Assembly (NCBI GenBank): GCA_949152475.1
Contig: OX424560.1
Location: 6,138,001 to 6,202,000, forward strand
Reading direction: 5' to 3'
Length of the DNA stretch: 64,000 bases
Source: Terebella lapidaria
Lineage: Eukaryota > Annelida > Polychaeta > Terebellida > Terebellidae
Position numbers and translations under genes: made by a program. Shown here one piece after another: positions 43,824 to 55,204 of the stretch (position 1 is the stretch's first letter; the number at the start of each line of letters is the position of its first letter). The notes under the pieces are model-generated. The model was given only the letters and a program-made list of their open reading frames with translations, had not been told where the DNA came from and searched no databases.

Positions 43824-46800
43824 AGCTTATTGTATAGGCCATATTGTATAGGTCATACTTATGTATGTTTTAACTTTGTATCAGTTATATATGCACACTG
43901 GGAAACTCATATTCACAAATGACTGTATATCGCAAAATAAATCTTTTACGCAATATTATACACTTTATTTCAACTTTTAAAACCGAACCATCGAATCATT
44001 CAAATTATCATGCGATTATGTTCGTTACCCTTCTAAACTTGTCAGAATGAACCAGTCACATCGAGCTTATCCTCAACGATAAGTGATACGTGTACTGAGT
44101 AGATTGTGGGCGAATAATGACGTACAAGTAATATTATTGATATTGTAATGAACCTCCCCATGTATAAATTTATCTTGCTACTCTGAGAGGACGGGTAAAC
44201 ACGGGGTAGGTGACGCAAATGAAATTCCATATAAATATCCTATTTAAAACAAATCTTGTTTCTGTCCCCGTTACTCTTGTATGTATGATAGAGAATTAAG
44301 TTTGTTTTAAATCATATCTCCTTTTTTCGTCTGAAGTTTCATCGTTTTTTTTTGTACTTTTGGGCGCGCGGTTAAAGTCGGCAGTTAAATCACAGCCTAA
44401 TCGGTATGCCTTGGCGACGAGGAACCTACGATCGAATGGTCCCGAACCTGAATGGCACCTTGTCCCAGTGCTCGAGAATTATCGGGGTACGGGATATATA
44501 ATTCCCTTTCACCAGACACTTAGCGTGTTATCGCGGCCTTGTACCCTCACGGCTCAAACACACGTCATCGTCATCTGGTTACTGATAACCGTTTACCATC
44601 CGCGTTTAGCCCCTTGTCTGCAGGTACCGACGGCTCAATGCAAAGTAAAAATACTCAGAACATTGAAGGATTTAACTCGCCATTGCACAGCGCAATCTCT
44701 CAGACGAACCAGCGCTCGTGTATATTACGGAAATTTGATTATGTTAAATCGTGTTGGAACCAGTCATATATTCTCTACGAAAAGCGGAAAAGGGGATAAA
44801 TGCATAGCTATATTCTTTTTATCAGACTTGGGTGGAACATTTTAAATAAAGTTATCATTCCGTGCTTACCCTACAATGTGTAACACGCTCTAGTCTGCAT
44901 CCACCACGATGTAATATTTTCACTTTTTATATCCCCTCGCGGGTCACCGGCTATTAATGTCGGGGAAAGTTGTGATGTGAACGTTATCACAGCCGCGCGC
45001 CGAATAGCCCGATTACATTTTACACTGCCGAAAACTATCAAATATACCTCCTTTCAAACGAATGTAGTGCGTGGTTTAATCCCGTATAATGTTCTACTAT
45101 TGGTCATTCGATGCGAGTGTATTCTGAGTATTTAGCGTTGGCCGGCCCTGTAAACTTTTGATGCCCAGCGCGGTAGAGTTATTTTAGCAGTCTGGAACCG
45201 CTGTACGCGTACCAGCCCTGTACTGAAGTGTGTGGGGTGTAACCTCCAGACAGGCGTGGGCCGGATCCTCTGGCTGGCTGGTAGAACGTGTGCGCTGTGA
45301 ATATCGATTTTTCTTTGTTAGGGCTGGAAACTCTTGAGGCCTTCAGGTAGATCCGTATGCGTTATAAATCTGTATCCCCGTGTTCCGCGTATTCTCGGCG
45401 AGACCGAGTCAAACTCTCTCGGCACATTAACTCTCCAAACGGTACATTATATTTTGAAAATATATCCTCATTCTGTCGCGTTCTCGTAGACTTTGGAATG
45501 AATTTATCCAGCTTCTCACTACTCTATATACCCACGCTCAAAGCCGTGACGTTGAGTATCGCGTCGCGTGGGGTGGGGGAGAATGCCTCTATCCTGGCGT
45601 AAAATATCGCGTCGCGTGGGGTGGGGGGACGCGGGTACCAGTTGCATACACTCCCGGAGTTCATAGACTATAGCACGCAAAAGCGTCGGGTGGGGGAGTG
45701 AGATGGAAGTAACGTGGACAAATACGGTAGGCGTACTTCCGACCAATAGTAACATTTTACGAGTGTAATCCAGTTTTCTGGATCCAGCATGCTCTAAAAA
45801 TAGAAATCCTTCCATAATGCTTATTCATATAACTCGAGCCGAATTCGAATGAAGTTCCCCCCGCTACCGGACTGTATATAGTTGCACCCAGCCGGGGTAA
45901 AATAGTAATTCTACAATAAATATATGTATCGTATCAACCCCGGAATGTCCATAGAGTTACACCATTTCATTACCATCTCAATTTGGGACAACGCAGTTAA
46001 TGGTTTGTTCTCCTTCTGCGCTATATCATTATTAATCATTGGTAATAATAACGCAGGTCGCGCATTTATCCTTCGAGGTGTAAAATATTGATCGAAAATA
46101 GCATATAAGGATTTTGACTGATAATTTGAACCAGTTATATATTATGGTCTGAAAAATTAATTTGCGAGCATGTATGTTCATCGGAGAAAAGCGTGCGGGG
46201 GGAGGGGCGGACTTGTGGAACCTGTATCAGCGCGAATACACGCGGCATTGGGTGTGGGCAGAGTGATACACGGCGGTGATAGTATAGGTGGTGGGGGGGA
46301 TTAGTTAGAGGCGATTCTACGCCTCGGGAAAGTTTTAAAACTGATACACGTTGTGCTATCGCGCAAGACTTTTCTTTGTATGCATTGTCCCATAATTCAG
46401 AGACGGTCTTCATTTTTGTATTTATGGTTAGTGATTATGGCGTCTTCATTGTAAGTTATTTTACAGTTTATATCACATTGAGCGTGCATTATTATCCAAC
46501 GTGCTTCATTTATTGTGCGGCGCTAGCCGTACTATATCTGTTAGTGTAATTTTGACCCCATGGTACTACTGGTGAGGAACTTGTCCATGCGTGGACTTAT
46601 TGCTACCGAATTAAGTCAGCGATGACATTATCCATATTTCATGTCACAATCTAAGATTACAACAAAGTTAAGTAGCAAATATTGAACAAAGAAAACATAC
46701 ACCTTTGTCATTTGTGGAAAGTGCAACTAAAACCCATTTTGGCAAGAATAATGGACGAATCGACAAACAAATGCGAGTAATAATCAATTTTCGCATGGAC

Positions 46801-47400
46801 AAGCTCTGCACTGCACCAGTATTGGAGGTATTATGGTAGTGTAAGACCATCTACGAGAATTGTTCTCTGTGAGAGGGAAGTAGAGAGTTATTACAATACG
46901 AGTTCGAGTTACAATACGATTCGAGTTCATTGTTTCATATTGTTATCAAACTAATCAATAGGCTTTAAGTTAATTTGCAAATAGGCCTATTGTGTGAGTG
47001 AAAACACACACCATAGTCCTTTGTGGAAAGTTCAACCAAAACACATTTGGGCAAGAATAATGGGCAACTCAACAAAAGAGCAGGTGAGAATCAATTTACC
47101 CATGGACATCAAAATATTCGACAGGTTGTCATAACGTTCAGGTTCACAATTAGAATTTTTATATCACATGGAAACAAGACCCACAATATTTTGTTTGGTT
47201 GTTTAACCAAGAAATGTGTTTCGTGTCTACTTATCCTTGATTTTTTTTGTGTTCACTCAGCCTGGAGTACTGGTTCTACTCTCCTTTGTCCCTGTGGCCG
47301 CACACGTAACCTCAAGTTCTGCTGTTGTGATGCTTGTATATGCTTTATCTAACGCGAAGAAAACATGTAAAACATATCATACATGAAGAAAACGAGTAAT
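43824..47400. other. Unassigned interior of the Polinton-like element
   Basis: About 3.6 kb without a recognisable gene. 44340-46430 is more GC-rich than its surroundings and holds a direct repeat of ATCGCGTCGCGTGGGGTGGG (near 45559 and 45607). ORFs at 44360-44845 (161 aa), 45519-45815 and 46135-46413 lack motifs. 46691-46802 and 47000-47108 are ~110-bp direct repeats. On the plus strand both encode a related peptide (FVESATKTHFGKNNG versus FVESSTKTHLGKNNG), possibly the residue of a duplicated gene. Confidence 0.5.
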
Positions 47401-47410
47401 TTTTCCAGTT

Positions 47411-47416
47411 TTTATT
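47411..47416 (-). terminator. Polyadenylation signal AATAAA
   Basis: Canonical hexamer on the minus strand ~135 nt beyond the ATPase stop codon, followed by T-rich sequence. It is a reasonable end for the ATPase transcript. Confidence 0.5.
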
Positions 47417-47550
47417 TCACAGCACACAATATTTACAATTTCTACACATTTTTTTTTTTTTTTTAGTTTTTCGCAAAATTTTGTATTTTTGTTCGCTAAA
47501 CTACGCATGCACAATATACAGTTATCATGGCAGATATGGGGTAGGGTTTC

Positions 47551-49518
47551 TTAATATTCAATGTCCTCATCCATGGAGTCCTCTTCTTCCGGCTGAACGA
47601 TATCGTCGAAGAGATGATTGAGTTTCTCCATGGACAAATTAAGGGCTTCCTCGAAGTTGGCTCCCCGTCCCATATATTTTTCCACAACTTTCATGATTTC
47701 TGTGTGGATCATGCTTCTTTGCAACAAATGGTTCATCTTTACCATGGTTTTGTACATTTCCATCAACCCCGTCTTCATTTCCAGTTTCACCTCATCTTCG
47801 GGCAACTCGGGTGTATATTCCATGACGCGATGCAGCAGGTACTCGAAGGCCGTTTCGCATATGTCATGGTCCTGGACTCCCTTGCATCCATTTTGGAACC
47901 AGCTTACGACTTGATCGAACCAGTCATGTTTCATCATGATAGCCATGTTGAGCGCATCTTTGAATGTAGCACCTCGCGCTCTGTATTCTTCAACTGCCTT
48001 TTCAATTTCAGCATGAATCCGACTTCTCTGGAGCAGATGGATGCAATTCGCCACTCTCTGGTAGGCATTAATCAATTCTTCTTTCGTTTTTTGCGCGACC
48101 TCCTCCTCCGACACTTCTTTTTCCTCAATTTCGCCCTGAACAGACTTCAGCATGCGTTTGAAGGCGCTTTCGTCCATTTTTCTGGGGAACTCGTCTTCCG
48201 ACGACTCCTCATCGTGTGCGGGACATCTCGGCAAATGCATTTGTAGCTCGTAGTTACTCGGAAACAGGGCTCCGCAGCTGAAACATTTCGCTGTCTTGTC
48301 CGACTGCCATCCCACGAATTTTGTGATACTTTGAGACGCTGCGGGCTGGTCCGGGGCTGGACTCTCGTTAGACTGACTGGGAAGGGGGTTCGGTCTCAGG
48401 CGTTTATCTTCCTGCGTTGTCGGTTTCAGGTCCACGACGAGATGTCCGTAGGGCTTTGAGGTTGCTCTGTCGAACTCTTGAAGAAACTTTTGGGGACAGG
48501 CGGGATACATTTGCCTGGCCAGGGTCATGATTTGCTGCTGATCGATAGGGTTTCTGAACAGAGTCAGATAATGACAGTTTCTCCTCTGAGTCGGGTCCTT
48601 GCTGTAGTAGAGGTTCTGGTTCAAGCAAATGACGCTCAGGTTCCGGTGGTGGCTCCCTTCCGTGAACAAGTCCGTGATTCTCGGATCCTTGGCGGAAATA
48701 GACATGAGGTCGTCCAGGATGATGACGTTATTGTCCGTTGGTGAGACGAAGTCATCGGAATCCAGATTGATAGGTATCCCCTGTATGAACTGCACAGGAG
48801 GCTGCACACTAGACCTTATGATGTCATAGAGGGGTTGCCATCTCTTGTACAGCCATATGATCCTGGTAGGGGCGGGGAATATTTGACCAGACTCCAAGAG
48901 GGATTTTACCCAAGCCGTCTTCCCACACCCAGTAGGTCCCGACACGTTCAGGGTGAAGGGGTGTTGAAATACCAGGGGATCCATATAATTGACGGACCAG
49001 TGCTTTTGCTGCTGTGGCTGAGGCTGAGGCTGAGGCTGTGGCTGAGGCTGAGGCTGCTGAGGCTGAGTCTGAGGCTGAGGCTGTGGCTGTGGCTGTGGCT
49101 GAGACTGAGGCTGAGGCTGAGGCTGCCAAGCCTGAGGCTGAGGCTGCTGAGGCTGAGGCTGAGGCTGTGGCTGAGGCTGAGGCTGCCAAGGCTGAGGCTG
49201 AGGCTGAGGCTGTGGCTGAGGCTGAGGCTGTGGCTGAGGCTGAGGCTGCCAAGCCTGAGGCTGAGGCTGCCAAGCCTGAGGCTGAGGCTGAGGCTGTGGC
49301 TGAGGCTGTGGCTGAGGCTGAGGCTGCCAAGGCTGAGGCTGAGGCTGTGGCTGAGGCTGAGGCTGCCTAGGCTGAGGCTGTGGCTGAGGCTGAGGCTGCC
49401 AAGGCTGAGGCTGCCAAGGCTGAGGCTGCGATGGATAATCCATATGGTGCAATTTTTGATGTCTTTTCAGGTCTTGCTTCCAATTATATGTCTTGTGGCA
49501 GAGAGCACAAGAATTCAT
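47551..49518 (-). CDS. Polinton-type packaging ATPase (FtsK/HerA-like, A32 family) with zinc fingers
   Basis: 655 residues, intact. A C2H2 finger lies at the very start (C4, C7, H20, H24). Residues ~28-168 form a Q-P/W-Q-P repeat of ~140 residues. The ATPase core follows, with Walker A GPTGCGKT at 194-201 and Walker B VIILDD at 265-270. Downstream are GSHHRNLSVICLNQN, a likely sensor region, and a conserved FRNP..QQ.M segment. These are as in the DNA-packaging ATPases of Polintons, adintoviruses and nucleocytoplasmic large DNA viruses. A C2HC finger (CFSCGALFPSNYELQMHLPRC) follows near 415, then an acidic linker. The end is two tandem ~60-residue helical repeats, each with LLQRS.IH.EI..(A/V)VE.Y..RGA. 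The first is near 470-530, the second near 580-640. The ATPase alone would be ~250 residues, so the flanking modules are unusual. Confidence 0.9.
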   Translation of the reverse strand: MNSCALCHKTYNWKQDLKRHQKLHHMDYPSQPQPWQPQPWQPQPQPQPQPRQPQPQPQPQPQPWQPQPQPQPQPQPQPQPQAWQPQPQAWQPQPQPQPQPQPQPQPQPQPWQPQPQPQPQPQPQQPQPQAWQPQPQPQSQPQPQPQPQPQTQPQQPQPQPQPQPQPQPQQQKHWSVNYMDPLVFQHPFTLNVSGPTGCGKTAWVKSLLESGQIFPAPTRIIWLYKRWQPLYDIIRSSVQPPVQFIQGIPINLDSDDFVSPTDNNVIILDDLMSISAKDPRITDLFTEGSHHRNLSVICLNQNLYYSKDPTQRRNCHYLTLFRNPIDQQQIMTLARQMYPACPQKFLQEFDRATSKPYGHLVVDLKPTTQEDKRLRPNPLPSQSNESPAPDQPAASQSITKFVGWQSDKTAKCFSCGALFPSNYELQMHLPRCPAHDEESSEDEFPRKMDESAFKRMLKSVQGEIEEKEVSEEEVAQKTKEELINAYQRVANCIHLLQRSRIHAEIEKAVEEYRARGATFKDALNMAIMMKHDWFDQVVSWFQNGCKGVQDHDICETAFEYLLHRVMEYTPELPEDEVKLEMKTGLMEMYKTMVKMNHLLQRSMIHTEIMKVVEKYMGRGANFEEALNLSMEKLNHLFDDIVQPEEEDSMDEDIEY

Positions 49519-49611
49519 GTTGCCTCTTCAACGTCTCTTCTTCGAATGACAGTCCCTAGCTGATATCGCCACTTTTACACTCTTCAGGAACGGGAACAGC
49601 AGTTGTGTACT

Positions 49612-49806
49612 TCAAAATGATGTCTTCCCTTGCTTGATCAGCAACTTGGCCCGTTCCACAGTCTGTTGTGTTGGTGTGACTAACTTTACCACTACTTTTT
49701 CTGTCTTGTCCGCCTTTTCATTGACAGTGTGGCTCTTTTTTTCTTTCTTTTCCTGTTGATATTTCTTCCAGGCATCCACTGCGGGAAGGTACGGCTTGAG
49801 GGGCAT
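49612..49806 (-). CDS. Small lysine-rich protein of the Polinton-like element
   Basis: 64 residues, starting MPLKPYLPAVDAWKKYQQEK, with a charged centre and a C-terminal VTPTQQTVERAKLLIKQGK helix-like segment. It lies 93 bp upstream of the ATPase on the same strand and ~60 nt downstream of a TATA box, the arrangement of a short viral-style transcription unit. I do not recognise a family. A role as a core, virion or regulatory protein would be speculation. Confidence 0.6.
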   Translation of the reverse strand: MPLKPYLPAVDAWKKYQQEKKEKKSHTVNEKADKTEKVVVKLVTPTQQTVERAKLLIKQGKTSF

Positions 49807-49865
49807 GTTGATCCTTCAGCATCCGAAATGCGAATGAGGAAAGCTCAGTAAGCTCAGTACAAAGA

Positions 49866-49874
49866 CTTATATAG
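49866..49874 (-). promoter_or_regulatory. TATA box for the 64-residue ORF
   Basis: CTATATAAG on the minus strand, immediately inside the right TIR and ~60 nt before the ATG at 49806. A CCAAT-like ACCAATCAGA (49900-49909) lies ~30 nt further upstream at the TIR border. Confidence 0.65.
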
Positions 49875-49899
49875 TTTTCTCCTTCGAAATGCTCGATTC

Positions 49900-50749
49900 T
49901 GATTGGTCCTTTTGAATGGGGGACGGTAGTGACGTCATTTAATGAGCGTGGGGGACTTGTCTGAACATGCACACATGCATTCCGGGGCTCTGATTGGTCC
50001 ATTCAAAAGGGGGATGCTGGTGACGTCATAATTACCTGGCCTATTGTGCAAGCCCCTATTACTTAATCACCTATTACAACCTGATTACAACCCATATATG
50101 TAACCTATCACATACCCAACTGTAACCAACCCAACCACATGACCTTGTCATAACCCCATTGCATCACATAGGCCTATTACATCACCTATTGAGCCAATCA
50201 TCACCTATTGAGTCACTTATCACACAATCTATGAATGTAGAAAACGAAACTGATGTTGCAAAACCATCTATAGTGCCTATTGCATAACCAATTATGTCCT
50301 ATAACCACATCTAGGCCTATTATGTACACCATAACCATCTATTACATCATATAACCACCATATAACCACCTATCACATCCTATAAAAACCTATTACGTCA
50401 TCTATTACGTCATCTATTACGCCATATAACCACCTATTACATCGTATAACCACCTATTACGTCACCTATTACATCATATAACCACCTATTACGCCATATT
50501 ATCACCTATTACGTCGTATAACCACCTATTACGTCATATAACCACCTATTACGTCATCTATTACATCGTATAACCACCTATTACGTCATATAACCACCGA
50601 AACCGAAAGTGACGTCATATAACCACCGAAACCGAAAGTGACGTCATATAACCACCGAAACCGAAACCGGAAGTGGCGTCATATAACCACGGGAAAACCC
50701 CCGAAACCGAAACCTGGAAAAACCTGCCTAAAGTGCGGTCCTAACTACT
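49900..50749 (-). repeat. Right TIR of Polinton-like element
   Basis: Reverse complement of 42962-43823 with few substitutions and small copy-number differences in the GACGTAATAGG words. Confidence 0.9.
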
Positions 50750-50825
50750 CCCATCATGCACACTCAGACTTTGAAGATAGTTGACAACTGGAAAACCATC
50801 ACTCTTCACATATCGCACGTATATG
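50750..50825 (-). pseudogene. hAT-like transposase, 5' side of the Polinton insertion
   Basis: 50750-50755 is the CCCATC duplication. The next ~70 bp on the minus strand encode RYVKSDGFPVVNYLQS, the hAT segment that normally precedes the catalytic part found at 42960 downwards. The two fragments are collinear across the element, so the host sequence was a hAT-like gene. Confidence 0.7.
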
Positions 50826-51010
50826 ATCAATTACTTGTAAATTGAAACATCCTAAAAGAGTAACTAACTTTTAGAAGAAGCATATCCTACCATGATTGGC
50901 TATCAATTCGATATGTGTATATTATTAGGAGTTGATGTATAGATATATAACCATTATGTGTTTGTTCCTATTTCATAGACTACTGTTACCAATTTTCATA
51001 ATTGTTATTA

Positions 51011-51826
51011 GGCCTAGAAAAATTAATTTTCTGCTTCTCGTCCCCGCCCGCCTGTGTTCAATAGCAGCCTCCCGGATTTTTTTTCATTTGCGATTCTCAA
51101 ATAAAAAATAAAAAGTGTTCCCACTCCTATTTTGAGGATATTAAATGATCGAGAAACCGAATCACAGCATGCAACATAGGCATATATTTAACTTACCTCC
51201 TTGTTTTCACTCTCCGCCAATTGAGACAAAGACGCTACCAGACAAAAACAGTTATTCTATGTGGGTACGTGTATGTTATAATACATTTACAATTGTAATC
51301 AAGATTTGATTTACTATATTCCTCATGGTATACCTCAAAGGATATTTTAACTGATGAAACGGTTCTCAACAATTACTCATCATTGAAATATATCAACTGA
51401 CGGTTTTTGATAATAATACTACTAGTACACAGAATCATCATGTCTGTGCTGACTGCTATAATGATGGCACACCAGTAGTGCCAATGTGCCCGGCCAAGAG
51501 GTTTCAAGCCCAAATAAATCAAGCCTCTAGGAACTAAATCATTAAAGTCATGTGTTACACTTGATTTCAATTCAAAAGTTTTGATTTATTTGGGCTTGAA
51601 TGTGTCTGTGCGCAAGTGTTTTTTTAATCAACCAGTAAATCAAATTTATTTTCATATGTGTGGAATGTCGTCCCACCAGATATAAAAAATTAAAAGTGCC
51701 TCCCTACCCAATTTTCTCTTGAGCTGAGGACGGTATTTTTTTGCAAAATGAAAAATAAAAAGTTTCTCCCTACCCAGTTTTGAAAAAGTAGGTGGACGAG
51801 AAACAGAAAATTAATTTTTTTAGGCC
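51011..51826. mobile_element. Harbinger-like non-autonomous element, 816 bp
   Basis: 33-bp inverted repeats start GGCCTAGAAAAATTAATTTT at 51011-51043 and match 51794-51826. The TTA duplication is at 51008-51010 and 51827-51829. GGCCT ends with TTA/TAA duplications are typical of PIF/Harbinger. Copy A has the empty site (near 33690). The interior contains AATAAAAAATAAAAAGT-type tracts and an inverted pair of CAAGCCCAAATAAATCA (51506 and 51583). No transposase. Confidence 0.85.
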
Positions 51827-53294
51827 TTATTCCGATTATTCCTTATCCGTCTCTGGTCTTCACAATATTTCACTGATTTCGTTTTTATTTTGAATCTATA
51901 TTTGTAAACACTAGATCTATTATCATACACGTATCATACTATCAATTTCATCGACCAATGATTTGTTCTTCAATATGTTCCTGATAAATGACATGGCACC
52001 GCTATGATTTGAACTTTGCGAACAGATGGCCGCTAAATCAGTTTTAGCTTTCCAGGAAATTGTGTTCACCAGGAGAGACATTAAATATCGCGTGGTGTTT
52101 GATTAGCAATTACCATTACAAATCGGTGATCATCCTTGAAGTATGCGCTGACGAATATCAATAATCAACAGGCAAATCAAAGAGCTCTGGTCTCACTCTC
52201 CCCAATATTCAATATAATTATGGCTACAAACATTACTTCTACTAAAATATATGTATCAAAGGGATGTTATTGGGTACCTGCTCATTCACCACGAGCATAT
52301 GCCATAGTCACACGTGCACCTGTAGTGTCAACTGACACAATACCGTTCTTCAATGACAAGGCTGGAAAAAAATACAATCCTCCTTTCTTTTCACAACATG
52401 ACTTAGTTTCATCCTGTGTTTGGGACAATGTGATGAACCTAATTGCTCACAGGAGCATGATGTCTGTCCAAGGCCATGTATTCAGGTATGTATTCAAGTA
52501 TGGAATTCCCCCTCGTTTTGTCACATAACACGACCGCAAACCGCAAAACTATTAGCAAAAGGAATACATTGGAAAAAGTTTCACTTATTCTCTGTTATTG
52601 GAAACAAATACCTATGAATGTGATGCCAGAGGACTACCGAGGTTTTTTTTGTCCACATCACATCGTTCATTAATGGCCATAAAAGGATTGATGTAGGAAT
52701 AATTACATGATGTACACGACTATTATGCTGGTTGCAAATACCAATTCTTTATCGGGAAGTTTAATTCTCCAATAACGTCTATTCAACACATATTGTTACT
52801 CAAACGAATGATTTTTGCCACTAAGACGCCAATTTACTCAAGAAGAAATTGGCACGATAGGAACTTCGGTTTCATCGCAATTTCATCGGAAGAAGAAGGA
52901 GAAATCAGGAGGGGAATGTTCAGTGGTTAGGATAGAGCTATTATCTATTATAAATTTTTGTCTTACGTTGTAAAACGAGTGTCTGTGTGAGAACAGAGAG
53001 TAAGTTCAAAATATTGACTACGGACATAGATTTGTTGAAAAACTCTACCTTGAAAGCTTTGGATTCGATGTGTGTGTGTGGATGAATCATATACGTGCTG
53101 TATAACAGTTTGGCTGCCCAACTTATACAGTGATATAATAAGTAACGATCAACCTGTTGAAGACGGAAGATACGTGGTTAGTGTTGTTGTCTCCATTCCA
53201 TAGATTGATACTTGTATTCGTGTATCATGCAAGCAGTCACCATTGCTGAGTTCGGAGGAAACAACAGCATGCAGTGGATGCCACAGCAAGGTCA

Positions 53295-53430
53295 AATGTA
53301 TGTATCAACCTATTACCGCTGTAAACCAAATTTTGATGATGCCAATAAAAACCTAATATCAAAAACTTTCAGAATAGAAACAAAGCCCGACCAAACAATC
53401 ATATCCGAAGCCACACTGGCGTCATCATCA
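53295..53430 (+). repeat. R1 copy inserted in copy B
   Basis: From ATGTATGTATCAACCTATTA to CACACTGGCGTCATCATC. Copy A is uninterrupted at the equivalent place (GAGGTCCGAATCAACCC near 37496). Confidence 0.85.
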
Positions 53431-54225
53431 AAATCAACCCACAAAATGGCGATAATAAATATACCTCAATCTATATCTCAATGTGACAACCAGAAAGCAG
53501 GTAACAGTGATTTCACAGTCAGTCGATATTACTTGTGTTAAGGGTACGCCACCAATGACGTGACTGGCTAGCATCTTGACCTGACTTTTATCGAAGAGTC
53601 TGTGGATAAGTTGGAGATCCGACATAATGTGAGAACATATGAATCCAAATAATGTTCGGTGTGATGCCTTGAATTGTTTTATATATTCGAATATGCAAAT
53701 CACATGAAAGTGAGCATTCAAACTTATAATCAAATGCATTGAAACAATGAATGTGTTATGTCGTGAATATTGTGATGATGAATGCATGATATTTTTTACT
53801 GAATTATTCGTTTAATTATCCAGCATAGAAGTTGGAACTCTCATCGTATCCCTGTACACATAGCCTTGAAAAGAAATCGCGTTCCCATCAAAGGTATTTC
53901 ACATCATATTCGCCACCCCTGGTGAGACTAATGCAAAAGCCGTGTTTTGTAGTGACAGAACAATTGGTTTTCAACCTTGAAAATGACATTGAGGTACAAC
54001 CGCTTTCATGATATATACATAAACATGTATCCAATCACGCACCATTAATATGCCAAACTAGACCAGCATCATCGATTTTTGTGGTAAGTGATTCTAGAGC
54101 TTCCATTATCAATATGCATAGTCTTTGTGAGGTGATCCACCAATTGAATGGTGAGAGTAAATTATGGCTCGTTTGGTATAACGCAATTCCTGGAAGACGT
54201 TAAAACATGTCAATCTACATCAATA

Positions 54226-54357
54226 CTTCATGCAGGGCACGACCCAATTAACCTTATCTATGCAGACAACCCTTATACATACACGACTCTTGTTTTTCGT
54301 TTCAGGGGAGTAATCTCGATTTATAGTTTCCACACATTTGCGGAATTCATATCATAG
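54226..54357 (+). pseudogene. R2c reading-frame fragment, copy B1
   Basis: LHAGHDPINLIYADNPYTYT, then RGVISIYSFHTFAEF and a stop. Closest to copy A1. The open frame begins at 54148, but the peptide upstream is not conserved. Confidence 0.55.
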
Positions 54358-54711
54358 TGTTGCACTGCAAATTAATAGCAACGGATAAGGAAAAGGCTTG
54401 TCAGTAAATCACCCGTTTCCACATATAGTTGGCGTTGAATGACCGAAGTAATACAGTTTAGCGTTCCCACCTCAGCACCCATTCTGCCATTTGTAGAAGA
54501 ATTTATCTGACAATTGGATGTTTTGCTACCGTAAATTCTGTAGCCTTCTGATTGGTCATTATGTACTGGTCATACACCTATTTTACGGGGTCTGTTCTGA
54601 ATGGTTATGGTAAGTAGGAACTTCATGTGAAAATATGTGTAAAATAAGGCTACCTTATTGGCAAAAATAATAACTTAGCAAATACAGATCGATATCCGAT
54701 CTACTGGGTTA

Positions 54712-54800
54712 TCCAAGGACACACTGGCGTCATCAGGGGCAGACAATGTGTGAAATGTAGTTGTTTCTACTGTACACCTGATGGAATTAGTACACAACTG
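54712..54800 (+). repeat. R1 fragment
   Basis: Orthologous to 40265-40352 in copy A. Confidence 0.8.
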
Positions 54801-55204
54801 TGTTTATGCAACTTTGTGATTTTTTTTGTGAGCAACCTTGTTTATGATGCACACATTACATGTCATGTCACCCTATTAGATTGCTCAGTAACATTTTACG
54901 GCGTTTTCATTTCCGCATGTTGGTTGTCGTCACCAAATAACGACATGGTACTCAACAAATAGCAGTTTGAAATTATTATCCTCATTCATATTTCCAATCA
55001 CCATGATCATTATCATCCAAAATATGACAATATCAATTATTATGGTAAGTGGTTTCAGACATTATTTTAGCCTCACGAATGGTGGTGCTATTCATCAATA
55101 CATAATCCTTGTGAGGTGATTTACCAGTTCAACATAAAAGTCAGTTATGACTGGTTCGGTAAAACGTAATTTCCTGGAGGACTCTGAAGCATGTGCCATA
55201 ACAT

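Larger units (their letters stand above)
42962..50749. mobile_element. Polinton/Maverick-like element, 7.79 kb, non-autonomous
   Basis: Flanked by a perfect CCCATC duplication. Termini are AGTAGTTAGG...CCTAACTACT, with TIRs of ~862 bp (left) and ~850 bp (right). Long TIRs, AG/CT ends and 6-bp duplications are Polinton hallmarks. Contents, all on the minus strand from the right end: a TATA-driven 64-residue ORF, then a 655-residue packaging-type ATPase. Autonomous Polintons are ~15-20 kb with PolB, integrase, protease and capsid genes. None of these is detectable here. It is therefore a deleted or satellite derivative. Confidence 0.88.

Noticed and set aside
44360..44845. 161-residue ORF inside the Polinton-like element
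   Set aside because: No recognisable Polinton protein motif, no nearby promoter, and a second overlapping frame is also open. Kept only as unassigned sequence.
48824..49563. Long ORFs antisense to or out of frame with the ATPase (runs of LRLRL, AEAEA, SASAT)
   Set aside because: They are frame shadows of the Q-P/W-Q-P repeat. The GPTGCGKT-containing frame is the real one.
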